The notes below the pieces were generated by a model. The model worked only from the letters and a program-made list of their open reading frames with translations. It was not told the DNA's origin and ran no database searches. This document shows positions 35,231 through 43,998 of a stretch of DNA of 62,425 nucleotides, one piece after another; positions within the stretch are counted from its first letter, which is position 1, and each line of letters opens with the position of its first letter. Source of the DNA: a bacterium. GTDB taxonomy: Bacteria > Pseudomonadota > Gammaproteobacteria > Burkholderiales > Burkholderiaceae_C. The stretch lies in contig JAVBXK010000038.1 of the NCBI GenBank assembly GCA_030824555.1, forward strand, positions 1 through 62,425, in the 5' to 3' direction. Both the position numbers and the translations under genes were made by a program.

Positions 35231-37054
35231 ATGTTTGGGAACTTGAAAATCGCCACCCGGATGGGCTTGGCGTTCGGCGGCATGCTAGTGCTGATGCTGG
35301 TCATGGCCATCATTGCTACGCTGAACCAGATTCAGGGCGAAAGAAACGGGCAATCTGTCTTGGCCATGGAGCGTGAGGCCTACCTGGCCGACGAGTGGGT
35401 GGTGCATACCCAATTGAACGTGACGCGTGTGCTGGCCCTGGCGCAGTCGCAGGCGCACCCTGCGGTCGATGCGTACTTCACGCCTTTGATTGCACAAACC
35501 ACCCAGCGCATCAACGAACTGCAAAAGCAGCTGGAGACCGTGATCACGGCGCCGGAAAGCAAAGCGTTGTTCAGCGCCGTCGGCAAGTTGCGAACCGAGT
35601 ACATCGATGCGCGCAAAGCGTTTTTCGATACCCTCAAGGGCGGCGACCAAGCCAAGGCCGATGAGTTGCTGAAGACATCTGTACTGCGGAAGGCAGATGC
35701 CTACGTGGCCAAAATGCGCGAAATGGCCAAGGCACAGCACGACGCCGTGGTTGCCGAGAGCAACACACGCCAGAAGGCGCAGCAGATGCGTGTGTACTGG
35801 CTCAACGGATTGGGCGTGCTGGCGCTCGTCATGGGCGTCTGGATTGCATGGGCCATCACACGCTCGGTCACACAGCCCATCCGTCAGGCGGTGGGGTTTG
35901 CGGGCGGCATTGCGGCCGGTCGGCTGGACCAGTCCATCGTGGCGGGTGGCCAGGACGAGGTGGGGCAACTGTTGCGTTCCCTGGCGGATATGCAAGCCGC
36001 GTTGGTGAAGATGGTCACGGCGGTTCACCAGTCGGCCGCCAACATCGAAATGGCCAGCGCCGAGGTGGCTGCGGGCAACCAGGACTTGTCGGTGCGCACC
36101 GAATCGGCCGCCAGCAGCCTTGAGCAAACGGCCAGCAGCATGGAGGAAATCAATGCCACCGTGCGCCAGAGTGCCGACGCCGCGCGGCAGGCCAACCAGT
36201 TGGCCAACTCGGCTGCATCGGTGGCGACCCGTGGCGGGCAGGTGGTGGGTGACGTGGTGGGCACCATGCAAGACATCAGTCACAGCAGCCAGAAAATTGC
36301 GGACATCATCGGTGTGATCGATGGCATTGCTTTCCAGACCAACATCCTGGCCCTCAATGCTGCGGTGGAGGCGGCCCGTGCTGGCGAGCAGGGACGGGGT
36401 TTTGCTGTGGTGGCTGGCGAGGTGCGCAACCTCGCACAGCGCAGCTCGCAGGCAGCCAAGGAAATCAAGGATCTGATCGGGGCCAGCGTCGAGCGTGTGC
36501 GAACAGGCAGCGACCAGGTGCAGCAGGCGGGCAGCACCATGACGGAAATCGTGGCCAGCGTGCAGCGCGTGAACGACATCATCGGAGAAATCACGGCGGC
36601 AGCCGGTGAGCAAAGCAACGGCATTGCGCAGGTGAACGTGGCCGTCACCCAGCTGGACCAGATGACGCAGCAGAACGCGGCACTGGTGGAGCAAAGCGCC
36701 GCTGCCGCGCAGAGCCTGCGTGCACAGGCGCGTCAGCTGGTGGAGGCGGTCAGCGCTTTCAACCTCGGTTCGCAGGATGTACTGGGCCGCCAGGACCGCG
36801 CACCGACCCGCGCCGCTGTCAGCGCCCCGGCTCAGTCCCGTGTGGCGATGGCACGACCCGCCGCGCAGCTGCCCAAATTGATGTCTGATAAATCCATAGC
36901 TAAAAAATCAGACACATCAAGCGACAAGGCACAAAAAATAACAAAATTGCCGGTGCGCAAGGTCGCAACGCCTGCGGCCCCTGCGCCAGCCATGGCGACA
37001 TCGGTGGCTGTGGCCAAATCCGCGTCAAGCGATGCTGATTGGGAAACATTCTGA
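35231..37054 (+). CDS. Methyl-accepting chemotaxis protein 1 (4HB sensor, DWETF tail)
   Basis: The 607-residue receptor has TM1 near residues 12-32, a four-helix-bundle periplasmic sensor of about 160 residues, TM2 ([17 protein letters not shown]), a HAMP domain and a signalling domain with the conserved tip [21 protein letters not shown] Pro/Ala-rich tail of about 90 residues ends in DWETF, close to the E. coli CheR-docking pentapeptide NWETF. AGGAG precedes the ATG at 35231. Part of the tail ([17 protein letters not shown]) comes from a dispersed repeat copy. The ligand is unknown. Confidence 0.95.
   Translation: MFGNLKIATRMGLAFGGMLVLMLVMAIIATLNQIQGERNGQSVLAMEREAYLADEWVVHTQLNVTRVLALAQSQAHPAVDAYFTPLIAQTTQRINELQKQLETVITAPESKALFSAVGKLRTEYIDARKAFFDTLKGGDQAKADELLKTSVLRKADAYVAKMREMAKAQHDAVVAESNTRQKAQQMRVYWLNGLGVLALVMGVWIAWAITRSVTQPIRQAVGFAGGIAAGRLDQSIVAGGQDEVGQLLRSLADMQAALVKMVTAVHQSAANIEMASAEVAAGNQDLSVRTESAASSLEQTASSMEEINATVRQSADAARQANQLANSAASVATRGGQVVGDVVGTMQDISHSSQKIADIIGVIDGIAFQTNILALNAAVEAARAGEQGRGFAVVAGEVRNLAQRSSQAAKEIKDLIGASVERVRTGSDQVQQAGSTMTEIVASVQRVNDIIGEITAAAGEQSNGIAQVNVAVTQLDQMTQQNAALVEQSAAAAQSLRAQARQLVEAVSAFNLGSQDVLGRQDRAPTRAAVSAPAQSRVAMARPAAQLPKLMSDKSIAKKSDTSSDKAQKITKLPVRKVATPAAPAPAMATSVAVAKSASSDADWETF
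36896..36940 (+). repeat. Dispersed repeat copy 5, in the tail of chemoreceptor 1
   Basis: ATAGCT, 18 bases, then AGCGACAAGGCACAAAAAA, in frame. It aligns base for base in spacing with copy 6 and in the same reading frame. Confidence 0.6.
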
Positions 37055-37061
37055 TCAGCGA

Positions 37062-37083
37062 CTGTTTTGCAAGATCAAAACAG
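37062..37083 (+). terminator. Hairpin after chemoreceptor 1
   Basis: CTGTTTTG, CAAGAT, CAAAACAG: a perfect 8-bp stem just past the stop, but with no T-run, so termination is uncertain. AAAACAGCGC recurs about 50 bases downstream. Confidence 0.35.
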
Positions 37084-37156
37084 CGCATTTGTTGACCTGA
37101 CCGCACGCCATGACGCGTTTCTGGTGTTAAAACAGCGCCTTGGTGACCGAGCAGTG

Positions 37157-37183
37157 GTCAGTTTCCGAGGCACTGGCCGATAA
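37157..37183 (+). promoter_or_regulatory. FliA (sigma28) flagellar-class promoter of cheW
   Basis: GTCAGTTT, an 11-base spacer and GCCGATAA match the enterobacterial sigma28 consensus TAAAGTTT-N11-GCCGATAA: 5 of 8 in the -35 box, 8 of 8 in the -10 box, exact spacing. It lies 84 bases upstream of cheW and links the island to flagellar gene expression. Confidence 0.75.
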
Positions 37184-37267
37184 GCAGGTCAAGTTTTCGC
37201 AATTTGTGGGTGTGGTGTGTTCTGCGCTGAACACGCGCCCGGACATCGAGAGTCAGAAGGAGCACAC

Positions 37268-37843
37268 ATGAACATGGCACAGGCAACGGCCGGCCCCCAG
37301 GGCAATGGCGGACAGGTCGCGATGTCGGCCACATCCGTCAAACAGATGCTGGGCACCAGTGGCAATCAGCAAAAGGCCAAACCGACGGGCCCGACCAAAG
37401 AATTTCTGACGTTCAGGCTCGGTGCGGAAGAGTACGGCATCGACATCCTGCGGGTGCAGGAAATCCGTTCGTACGAGGTGCCCACGCGCATCGCAAACTC
37501 ACCGCATTTCATCAAGGGCGTGGTCAACTTGCGTGGCGTGATCGTGCCCGTGGTTGATTTGCGCATCAAGCTGGGTTGCGAAAAGGTCGAGTACAACGAT
37601 TTCACAGTCGTGATCGTGCTCAACGTCAAAGGGCGTGTGGTCGGTGCAGTGGTCGATTCGGTGTCGGACGTGCTGGAACTCCCAGAAGCCGACCTGAAAT
37701 CTTCGCCTGAAATGAACAACACGGCGGCAGACAATGCATACGTCACTGGCATAGCCAGCGTGGGCGAGCGCATGCTCATCATGATGGACATCCAGGCCTT
37801 GATGTCCAGCCCCGACATGGGTCTGATGGACCAACCTAACTGA
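37268..37843 (+). CDS. cheW: Chemotaxis coupling protein CheW
   Basis: The 191-residue protein couples receptors to the CheA kinase. A low-complexity N-terminus of about 40 residues precedes the CheW SH3-like domain, with [20 protein letters not shown], the block [20 protein letters not shown] and [20 protein letters not shown] lies seven bases before the ATG at 37268. A FliA-type promoter precedes it, and chemoreceptor genes lie on both sides; no cheA, cheR or cheB is in the window. Confidence 0.96.
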   Translation: MNMAQATAGPQGNGGQVAMSATSVKQMLGTSGNQQKAKPTGPTKEFLTFRLGAEEYGIDILRVQEIRSYEVPTRIANSPHFIKGVVNLRGVIVPVVDLRIKLGCEKVEYNDFTVVIVLNVKGRVVGAVVDSVSDVLELPEADLKSSPEMNNTAADNAYVTGIASVGERMLIMMDIQALMSSPDMGLMDQPN

Positions 37844-37949
37844 CCTCCCTGCTCGATGGGCAAGACGTGTGCAGTTTGGGCACAACGTTTTGCGTCGCGT
37901 CTGTGCGTCATTTTTCCCCCTGCATGGGGGATCCGAGCGGGGATTGAAC

Positions 37950-39515
37950 ATGGGTTTCATGCTGTCGTTCATGCGGGTGTTTTCCATCCGACTGCGCATG
38001 TGGAGCGCCATTGGCGTGGTGCTGGTGCTGGTGGGCTTGGTCGGCGCAGCGGGTTTGTGGGGCATGACCCAGCTCGAACGCCTGAGCGAACAGTTCACCA
38101 AGCATTCGTTTGCCGAAAGCATGGCCGTGGCTGACTTGAGGGTGGCGTTGTCGGAGCTGCAGCGTCACGAGTCGGACATGATCATCCAGTATGAGAAGCC
38201 AACTGAAATCGCGTTGATCGAAGGCAAGTGGTACCTGGCCGCCAACCGGATCGACAAGCTCGTCGCCGCGATGCTGGAAGGCGAGGAGGATGAAGACAAC
38301 GCCCTGGCACGTGAACTGCAGTCCAGCGTAAAGGTCTACCAGAAGGAGGCCGAGAACGTCATCGGGCAGCTCAAGACGGGCGCGTTCGACACGGCCACAG
38401 TGGCCAACATCCGCCTCACCAAAGCACGTCAGCACATGGCGCATGCCGTGACCTTGGCGCAGAAGATCAGCGACATCGTTGCGACGGAAGCTGCGGAGGT
38501 TCGATCTCAGCAAGTGGCTGCGGGGCAGCGAAGCCTCATGTTGTTTGGTGTGGCCATCGCGGTGGCCATGCTGGTCGTGGTGCCCACCACGGTGGCCAAC
38601 ATGCAGAGCATTTGCCAGCCCATCGAAGCGGCGCAAGCATTTGCCCAGGCCATTGCCAGTGGTGACCTGACGGGACGTGTCGATGCTTCAGGCAAGGATG
38701 AGGTGGCTGCTTTGCTGCGTGCGCAGCAAAACATGCAAGCTTCGTTGGGGCGCATCGTGCGCGACGTGTCCGGGGTGGCGGAAACCATCCGGTCGGCCAG
38801 TGCCGACATCGCACACGGCAACCATGACTTGTCTGTTCGTACCGAAGACGCGGCCCACAACCTGCAGGGCACAGCCGCCAGCTTGCGGGAGCTGACGGAC
38901 AGGGTGCAACACACGGCCGATGCTGCTGCGCAGGCCGCACAGAACGCACAAACCAACGCGCAAGCCGCCCAGCAAGGTGGTGAAGCGGTGGGACAGGTGG
39001 TGGCCACCATGGACGCCATCGCACACAGCAGCAAGAAAATCAACGACATCATCGGCGTGATCGACGGCATTGCTTTCCAGACCAACATCCTGGCGCTCAA
39101 TGCTGCGGTCGAGGCCGCACGCGCGGGTGAGTCGGGCCGCGGCTTTGCCGTGGTAGCGGGCGAGGTGCGCAACCTGGCGCAGCGCAGCGCCGAGGCGGCA
39201 CGCGAGATCAAGGTGCTCATCACCGAAAGCGTGAGCAAAGTGAACGAGGGCAGTCAGCAGGTGCAGCGTGCAGGCGTGACCATGGCCGACGTGGTGACCA
39301 ACGCACAGGAAGTGTCGGGCCTGATTGGCAGCATCACCCGGTCTGCCAACGAGCAGTCTCAAGGGATCGTGGCCATCAATTCGGCTGTGGATGTGCTGGA
39401 CCAGTCCACGCAGCAGAACGCGGCGCTGGTCGAGCAGTCGTCGGCTGCGGCCCGCAACCTGCGTCAGCAGGCCGAGCGCTTGACGGAATTGGTGGCGGTG
39501 TTCAGGACCGTTTGA
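37950..39515 (+). CDS. Methyl-accepting chemotaxis protein 2 (4HB sensor, no tail)
   Basis: The 521-residue receptor has TM1 ([20 protein letters not shown]), a four-helix-bundle sensor of about 150 residues that is rich in acidic residues, TM2, HAMP and the signalling tip [20 protein letters not shown]. It ends at VAVFRTV with no linker and no WETF pentapeptide, unlike the other three receptors here, so its adaptation enzymes must dock elsewhere in the array. The start at 37950 has GGGG about ten bases upstream; one of the later ATGs is possible. It follows cheW by 106 bases. Confidence 0.94.
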   Translation: MGFMLSFMRVFSIRLRMWSAIGVVLVLVGLVGAAGLWGMTQLERLSEQFTKHSFAESMAVADLRVALSELQRHESDMIIQYEKPTEIALIEGKWYLAANRIDKLVAAMLEGEEDEDNALARELQSSVKVYQKEAENVIGQLKTGAFDTATVANIRLTKARQHMAHAVTLAQKISDIVATEAAEVRSQQVAAGQRSLMLFGVAIAVAMLVVVPTTVANMQSICQPIEAAQAFAQAIASGDLTGRVDASGKDEVAALLRAQQNMQASLGRIVRDVSGVAETIRSASADIAHGNHDLSVRTEDAAHNLQGTAASLRELTDRVQHTADAAAQAAQNAQTNAQAAQQGGEAVGQVVATMDAIAHSSKKINDIIGVIDGIAFQTNILALNAAVEAARAGESGRGFAVVAGEVRNLAQRSAEAAREIKVLITESVSKVNEGSQQVQRAGVTMADVVTNAQEVSGLIGSITRSANEQSQGIVAINSAVDVLDQSTQQNAALVEQSSAAARNLRQQAERLTELVAVFRTV

Positions 39516-39543
39516 CTGTGGCGTGAAATCTGGAGAAGAAGCG

Positions 39544-41424
39544 ATGCGTAACCTGAGTATTTCTGCCAAGTTGTGGCTGGCAGTGGCCTACATGATGGTG
39601 GCCATGGCGTGCGTGCTCACGTTCGCGTCGATGCGAACCAGTGCGTTGCGTACGGAGGCCGCGCAGCGCACGGATGCACTGGACCAGCGGCTGGCGCTGG
39701 CCTCGGACTGGCGCCGCCTGACCGATGGCAATGTGGTGCGCAACATGGCGCTGATGCTGTCGGACGATGCCGGGCTGCACAAGGTCTTCAAGGCCGACGC
39801 CACGCGGGTGATCGAGGAAATCAATGGTTTGCAGAAAAAAATCGAGGCGCTGAACCTGTCGCCTGCCGAGAAGGCTGCGCTCGACTTGGTGGCCGCTGAG
39901 CGCAAGCGGGTGCTGGAGCTGCGCAAGGCCATCATGGACGTGCGCGCCAGTGGCGATGTTGACAAGGCAGCGGCCATGGTTGACCAGCAGTTTTTGCCAC
40001 AGCGTGACAAGTACATCCAGGCACTGAACGGATTTGTGGGCTTGCAGCAGCAGGCGCTGCTGGACCTGCGCAACGAACTTGCGGCAGCCAGCCGTCTCAC
40101 GGTGCTGTATTCGGGTTTGGGGCTGTTGGTCGTTCTGGTGATGGTCGTGGTGGGTGCGGCCTATCTCATCCGCTCCATCCGCACGCCTCTGGTCAGTGCG
40201 GTCAAGCTGGCAGAGGCCATTGCCGGGGGTGACCTGACCCAGACCATCCGCACGGACCGGCAGGATGAATTCGGCCAGCTGACAATGGCGCTCTCGCACA
40301 TGAATGACTCGCTGGGCAAGCTGGTGAGCCAGGTGCACCAGGCCAGCGAAAACATCCAGACCGCCAGCGCGGAAGTGGCTGCGGGCACGCAAGACCTGGC
40401 ACAGCGCACCGAGGCGGCCGGGAGCAATCTGGAGATGACGGCATCCAGCATGGCGCAGCTCACCGGTACCGTGAAGCAAAGCGCCGAAGCAGCCCGTCAG
40501 GCCAACCAGCTGGCCACCACGTCCGCCGATGTGGCGGCGCGGGGTGGGCAGGTGGTCAGCCAAGTGGTGTCCACCATGGATGACATCAACCACAGCAGCC
40601 GCCAGATTGCAGACATCGTGGGCGTGATCGACGGCATTGCCTTCCAGACCAACATCCTGGCGCTCAACGCGGCGGTTGAAGCGGCGCGGGCGGGTGAGTC
40701 GGGCCGTGGCTTCGCCGTGGTGGCGGGCGAGGTGCGCAACCTGGCGCAGCGCAGCGCGCAGGCGGCCAAAGAAATCAAGGGGCTGATCACGACAAGCGTT
40801 GAAAAGGTGCAAAGTGGCAGCCTGCTGGTGAAAGACGCGGGTGACACCATGGGCGAAATCGTGGCCAGTGTCCAGCGCGTGACGGACATCATCGGCGAGA
40901 TCACCGCTGCTGCTGTCGAGCAGAGCGAGGGCATTGCGCAGGTCAACGCCACGGTCAGCCAGCTTGACCAGATGACCCAGCAAAATGCGGCACTGGTGGA
41001 GCAAAGCACCGCTGCCGCCGAAAGCCTGCGCGACCAGGCGCACCGCCTGATCGAGGTGGTGAGCGTCTTCCGCGTGGGGGCGCAGGGCAATTTGGCCGCC
41101 GCACCTGCGCGCCCAAGCCCCGCATCCCGCCCTGCACCGCCTCTGGCTGCTTTGCCCAGGCCCACAGCACATGGCCATGCCTCTGCCCCCAAGCTGCCGG
41201 CTCAATCTGCTGGATTCATCAAAAAAATAGCTGACAATTCAGGTAAACAAAGCGATGGAGGCCAAAAAACTTTGAAATCTGCAGCGGTTACCGCTGTGGG
41301 CCGCCCCGCCGCCGCCCTGAAGCGGCCATCCGTCCGCGCATCCACAGGGCGGGCCGCCAAACCCGCTGCTGCCGCGCCAGTTGCCAAACCTGCTGACGAC
41401 AGCGGAGATTGGGAAACGTTTTGA
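39544..41424 (+). CDS. Methyl-accepting chemotaxis protein 3 (4HB sensor, DWETF tail)
   Basis: The 626-residue receptor has TM1 (LWLAVAYMMVAMACVLTF), a helical periplasmic sensor of about 155 residues, TM2 (VLYSGLGLLVVLVMVVVGAA), HAMP and the signalling domain with the [20 protein letters not shown] tip. A long Pro/Ala-rich tail ends in SGDWETF. GGAGAAG precedes the ATG at 39544, 28 bases after receptor 2, so the two are co-transcribed. The tail contains a repeat-derived segment (IADNSGKQSDGGQKTLK) matching that of receptor 1. Confidence 0.95.
   Translation: MRNLSISAKLWLAVAYMMVAMACVLTFASMRTSALRTEAAQRTDALDQRLALASDWRRLTDGNVVRNMALMLSDDAGLHKVFKADATRVIEEINGLQKKIEALNLSPAEKAALDLVAAERKRVLELRKAIMDVRASGDVDKAAAMVDQQFLPQRDKYIQALNGFVGLQQQALLDLRNELAAASRLTVLYSGLGLLVVLVMVVVGAAYLIRSIRTPLVSAVKLAEAIAGGDLTQTIRTDRQDEFGQLTMALSHMNDSLGKLVSQVHQASENIQTASAEVAAGTQDLAQRTEAAGSNLEMTASSMAQLTGTVKQSAEAARQANQLATTSADVAARGGQVVSQVVSTMDDINHSSRQIADIVGVIDGIAFQTNILALNAAVEAARAGESGRGFAVVAGEVRNLAQRSAQAAKEIKGLITTSVEKVQSGSLLVKDAGDTMGEIVASVQRVTDIIGEITAAAVEQSEGIAQVNATVSQLDQMTQQNAALVEQSTAAAESLRDQAHRLIEVVSVFRVGAQGNLAAAPARPSPASRPAPPLAALPRPTAHGHASAPKLPAQSAGFIKKIADNSGKQSDGGQKTLKSAAVTAVGRPAAALKRPSVRASTGRAAKPAAAAPVAKPADDSGDWETF
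41227..41272 (+). repeat. Dispersed repeat copy 6, in the tail of chemoreceptor 3
   Basis: ATAGCT, 18 bases, then AGCGATGGAGGCCAAAAAA, in frame. The tail peptide is alignable with that of copy 5 (I-A-x2-S-x3-S-D-x2-Q-K). Confidence 0.65.
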
Positions 41425-41485
41425 GCAAACCGAGCTGCGGCGCATCCCGTGATGTGCCGTGCATTGTGTGGAAGTGATCTTGAAC

Positions 41486-43870
41486 ATGTCGAACAACCCG
41501 TCCACCCCCGTCATCACCCCGGAAACCTGGCAACCGGGCTTGAGCCTGGTCACCAAATTGCTGGTCGTGGTGGCCGCTGCATGCATGCTCATCTTTGCAG
41601 GCTTGGCGGTGTTTTCGCTCACCATGTATGCCCGGGAAAAGGCTGCAGGCATCGACAGCCTGACCCGCCGCACCGCCAGCCTGGTGGCCAGTTTGAAGCA
41701 GGTGGACGAGGCCAGCCGACAGGCGGCCACGCAGTCGTTCAGCATCCTGAGCGATCGCCTGCCACTGAGTCTCATCAAGCTCGAACAGGTGGGCAACAAG
41801 GCGCAACTGCAGTATGCCGGGACGCCGCTGGAAGACGACACGCAAGCCGTTGATGCGTTCGCGCAGCTGACGGGAGGTGTGGCCACCGTTTTTCAGCGTG
41901 AGGGTGACGACTTCAGGCGCATCTCCTCCAGTCTGAAAAAAGAAGACGGCAGCCGCGCGCTCAACACGTTGCTGGACCGCAACCACCCGGCCTACGGCGC
42001 CATGGTGGCGGGTACACCCTATGTCGGTGCGGCGGTGCTGTTTGGCAAAACCTACATGACCAAATTCGAACCGGTCGTGGCCGATGGCAAAGTCATCGGC
42101 ATCCTGTTCATCGGTCATGACATGTCGATGCAGATGGAGACGCTCAGAAAATCGTTCCAGATCGCAGGCACCGACACCACGGTGACCATGGCGGTGGAAG
42201 TGCGCGACGGGCCACGGCAGGGCGTGACCGTGGGCACCGATGTGCCGCCCAAGCTCGATGCCGCCGATGCCTTGCTGGTGGCGCTGAAAGACGAGGTGCG
42301 CGCAGGCCGTCAGTCGGGCGTGTTGAGGCAGCTGCCGCTGTCCAATGTGCTCAAGGGCACGGGAGCCGCAAACGCGGGCTGGACGTACTTCCAGCCCTGG
42401 GGCTGGGCCGTGCTGCAGGCCGAGCGAGAGAGCGACACCATGGCCTCCACGGTGAGTGACCTGACCTTGTTGTGGGCCTTGATTGCTGGCGGCTCGGTCG
42501 TCGCCGCCATCAGCGTGCTGGTGGCCATCCGCAAACTGGTGCTGTTCCCGCTGCGCGGTGTGCTGAGCGACGTCAACCAGCTCAGCAACAACGACTACTC
42601 GCAGCCACTCGTCCCCAAAAGCCGTGACGAGTTGGGCCAGTTCATCGCTGCACTGGAGGTGATGCGCCGCCAACTCAGTGCCAACATGCGGCAGATGGAG
42701 CAGTCTGCCAGCGACATCGACGCGGTGGCCAAGGAAGTGGCCAAAGGCAACATCGAACTCGGTGGCCGAACAGAAGGTGCGGCGGGCAGTTTGCAGCGCA
42801 CCGCAGGCGGCATGCAGCAGTTGACCGATACCGTGCAGCAAAGTGCCGACGCCGCGCGCCAGGCCAACCAGCTGGCCTCTACCGCAGCCGAAGTGGCGGC
42901 ACGGGGTGGGCAGGTGGTGAGCCAAGTGGTGTCCACCATGGAAGAGATCAACCACAGCAGCCGCAAGATTGCCGACATCATCGGCGTGATCGACAGCATT
43001 GCTTTCCAGACCAACATCCTGGCGCTGAACGCCGCTGTGGAGGCGGCACGTGCCGGTGAGGCCGGCCGGGGTTTTGCCGTGGTGGCCAGCGAGGTGCGCA
43101 ACCTGGCGCAACGCAGCGCGCAAGCCGCGAAGGAAATCAAGGACCTCATCAGCGCCAGTGTCAACAGCGTACAAAGCGGCAGCGTTCAGGTGCAGTCTGC
43201 AGGGCAGACCATGTCTGAAATCGTGGCCAGTGTGCAGCGCGTGACGGACGTGATCGCCGAAATCACCGCAGCCACCGCCGAGCAGAGTGGTGGCATTTCG
43301 CGCATGAACGTGTCGGTCAATGAACTCGACCACACGACTCAACAGAACGCTGCGCTGGTGGAGCAGGTTGCAGCCGCAGCAGACAGCCTGACGCACCAGA
43401 CCATGCGCTTGCAACAGGCGCTGTCACAGTACAAAACCGGCAACGACGGTGTGGCCGATTCGGAACTGGTGCGCAGAACCAGAACACCGGGTTTGGCCGC
43501 AACGCCGTCGCGCGGTTCACCCGGTTCACCCGGTGCGGCTCGCCCTGCTCTGGCGGCCCCCGTTCCCACGCCGAAGCCTGCCGCAGCCAAAGGCTTGCCC
43601 ACACCGCGTCGGCACGAGTCGGCCGATGCCCCCAGGTTGTCCCACCAGGGCGGCGCACCCGCAGCAGGCAAAGGCAGCGGCGCACCAGGTACGCCAGGCA
43701 CAGCGGCCAAGGTGGCAGCTGCGAAGCCGACACCTGCCGTGGTAGCAACCGGCAAAGGGGTAAGCAGGAGAGGGTCGGCTGCCGCACCGCAAAAGCTGTT
43801 GCGCCCCGCATCGGCTTCCGCGTCGAAACAAGCAGTGACCAGTGCCGATGGCGACTGGGAAACGTTCTGA
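41486..43870 (+). CDS. Methyl-accepting chemotaxis protein 4 (Cache_3-Cache_2 sensor, DWETF tail)
   Basis: The 794-residue receptor has TM1 near residues 22-45 (LLVVVAAACMLIFAGLAVF) and a periplasmic region of about 280 residues. That region resembles the Cache_3-Cache_2 double Cache domain (GGVATVFQREGDDFRRISSS; FGKTYMTKFEPVVADGKVIG in its second half). TM2, HAMP and the signalling tip [20 protein letters not shown] follow, then a very long Pro/Ala/Lys tail of about 140 residues ending GDWETF. Cache_3-Cache_2 receptors often bind organic acids or other small metabolites; the ligand is unknown. The ATG at 41486 is preferred to one at 41459, though neither has a strong ribosome binding site. 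Confidence 0.93.
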   Translation: MSNNPSTPVITPETWQPGLSLVTKLLVVVAAACMLIFAGLAVFSLTMYAREKAAGIDSLTRRTASLVASLKQVDEASRQAATQSFSILSDRLPLSLIKLEQVGNKAQLQYAGTPLEDDTQAVDAFAQLTGGVATVFQREGDDFRRISSSLKKEDGSRALNTLLDRNHPAYGAMVAGTPYVGAAVLFGKTYMTKFEPVVADGKVIGILFIGHDMSMQMETLRKSFQIAGTDTTVTMAVEVRDGPRQGVTVGTDVPPKLDAADALLVALKDEVRAGRQSGVLRQLPLSNVLKGTGAANAGWTYFQPWGWAVLQAERESDTMASTVSDLTLLWALIAGGSVVAAISVLVAIRKLVLFPLRGVLSDVNQLSNNDYSQPLVPKSRDELGQFIAALEVMRRQLSANMRQMEQSASDIDAVAKEVAKGNIELGGRTEGAAGSLQRTAGGMQQLTDTVQQSADAARQANQLASTAAEVAARGGQVVSQVVSTMEEINHSSRKIADIIGVIDSIAFQTNILALNAAVEAARAGEAGRGFAVVASEVRNLAQRSAQAAKEIKDLISASVNSVQSGSVQVQSAGQTMSEIVASVQRVTDVIAEITAATAEQSGGISRMNVSVNELDHTTQQNAALVEQVAAAADSLTHQTMRLQQALSQYKTGNDGVADSELVRRTRTPGLAATPSRGSPGSPGAARPALAAPVPTPKPAAAKGLPTPRRHESADAPRLSHQGGAPAAGKGSGAPGTPGTAAKVAAAKPTPAVVATGKGVSRRGSAAAPQKLLRPASASASKQAVTSADGDWETF

Positions 43871-43974
43871 CCCGCGTTCTGACTCACGCTCTGACGCGTC
43901 AGCCGTGGCCTGTCGGTGTCCTGCCAATGAGGCGCTGAGAGGCGCGGCTCATCCTGCCGGCCCACTGTGAGCAG

Positions 43975-43990
43975 GCCCGCTCAAGCGGGC
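43975..43990 (-). terminator. Hairpin between converging receptor 4 and acetyltransferase genes
   Basis: GCCCGC-TCAA-GCGGGC forms a perfect 6-bp GC stem in the 128-base convergent gap. No T-run is present on either strand, so this is only a possible terminator. Confidence 0.3.
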
Positions 43991-43998
43991 GCCGCTCG

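Noticed and set aside
41288-43414. 708-codon minus-strand frame opposite chemoreceptor 4
   Set aside because: Similar His-rich shadows lie opposite all four receptors because the conserved signalling domain has biased codons.
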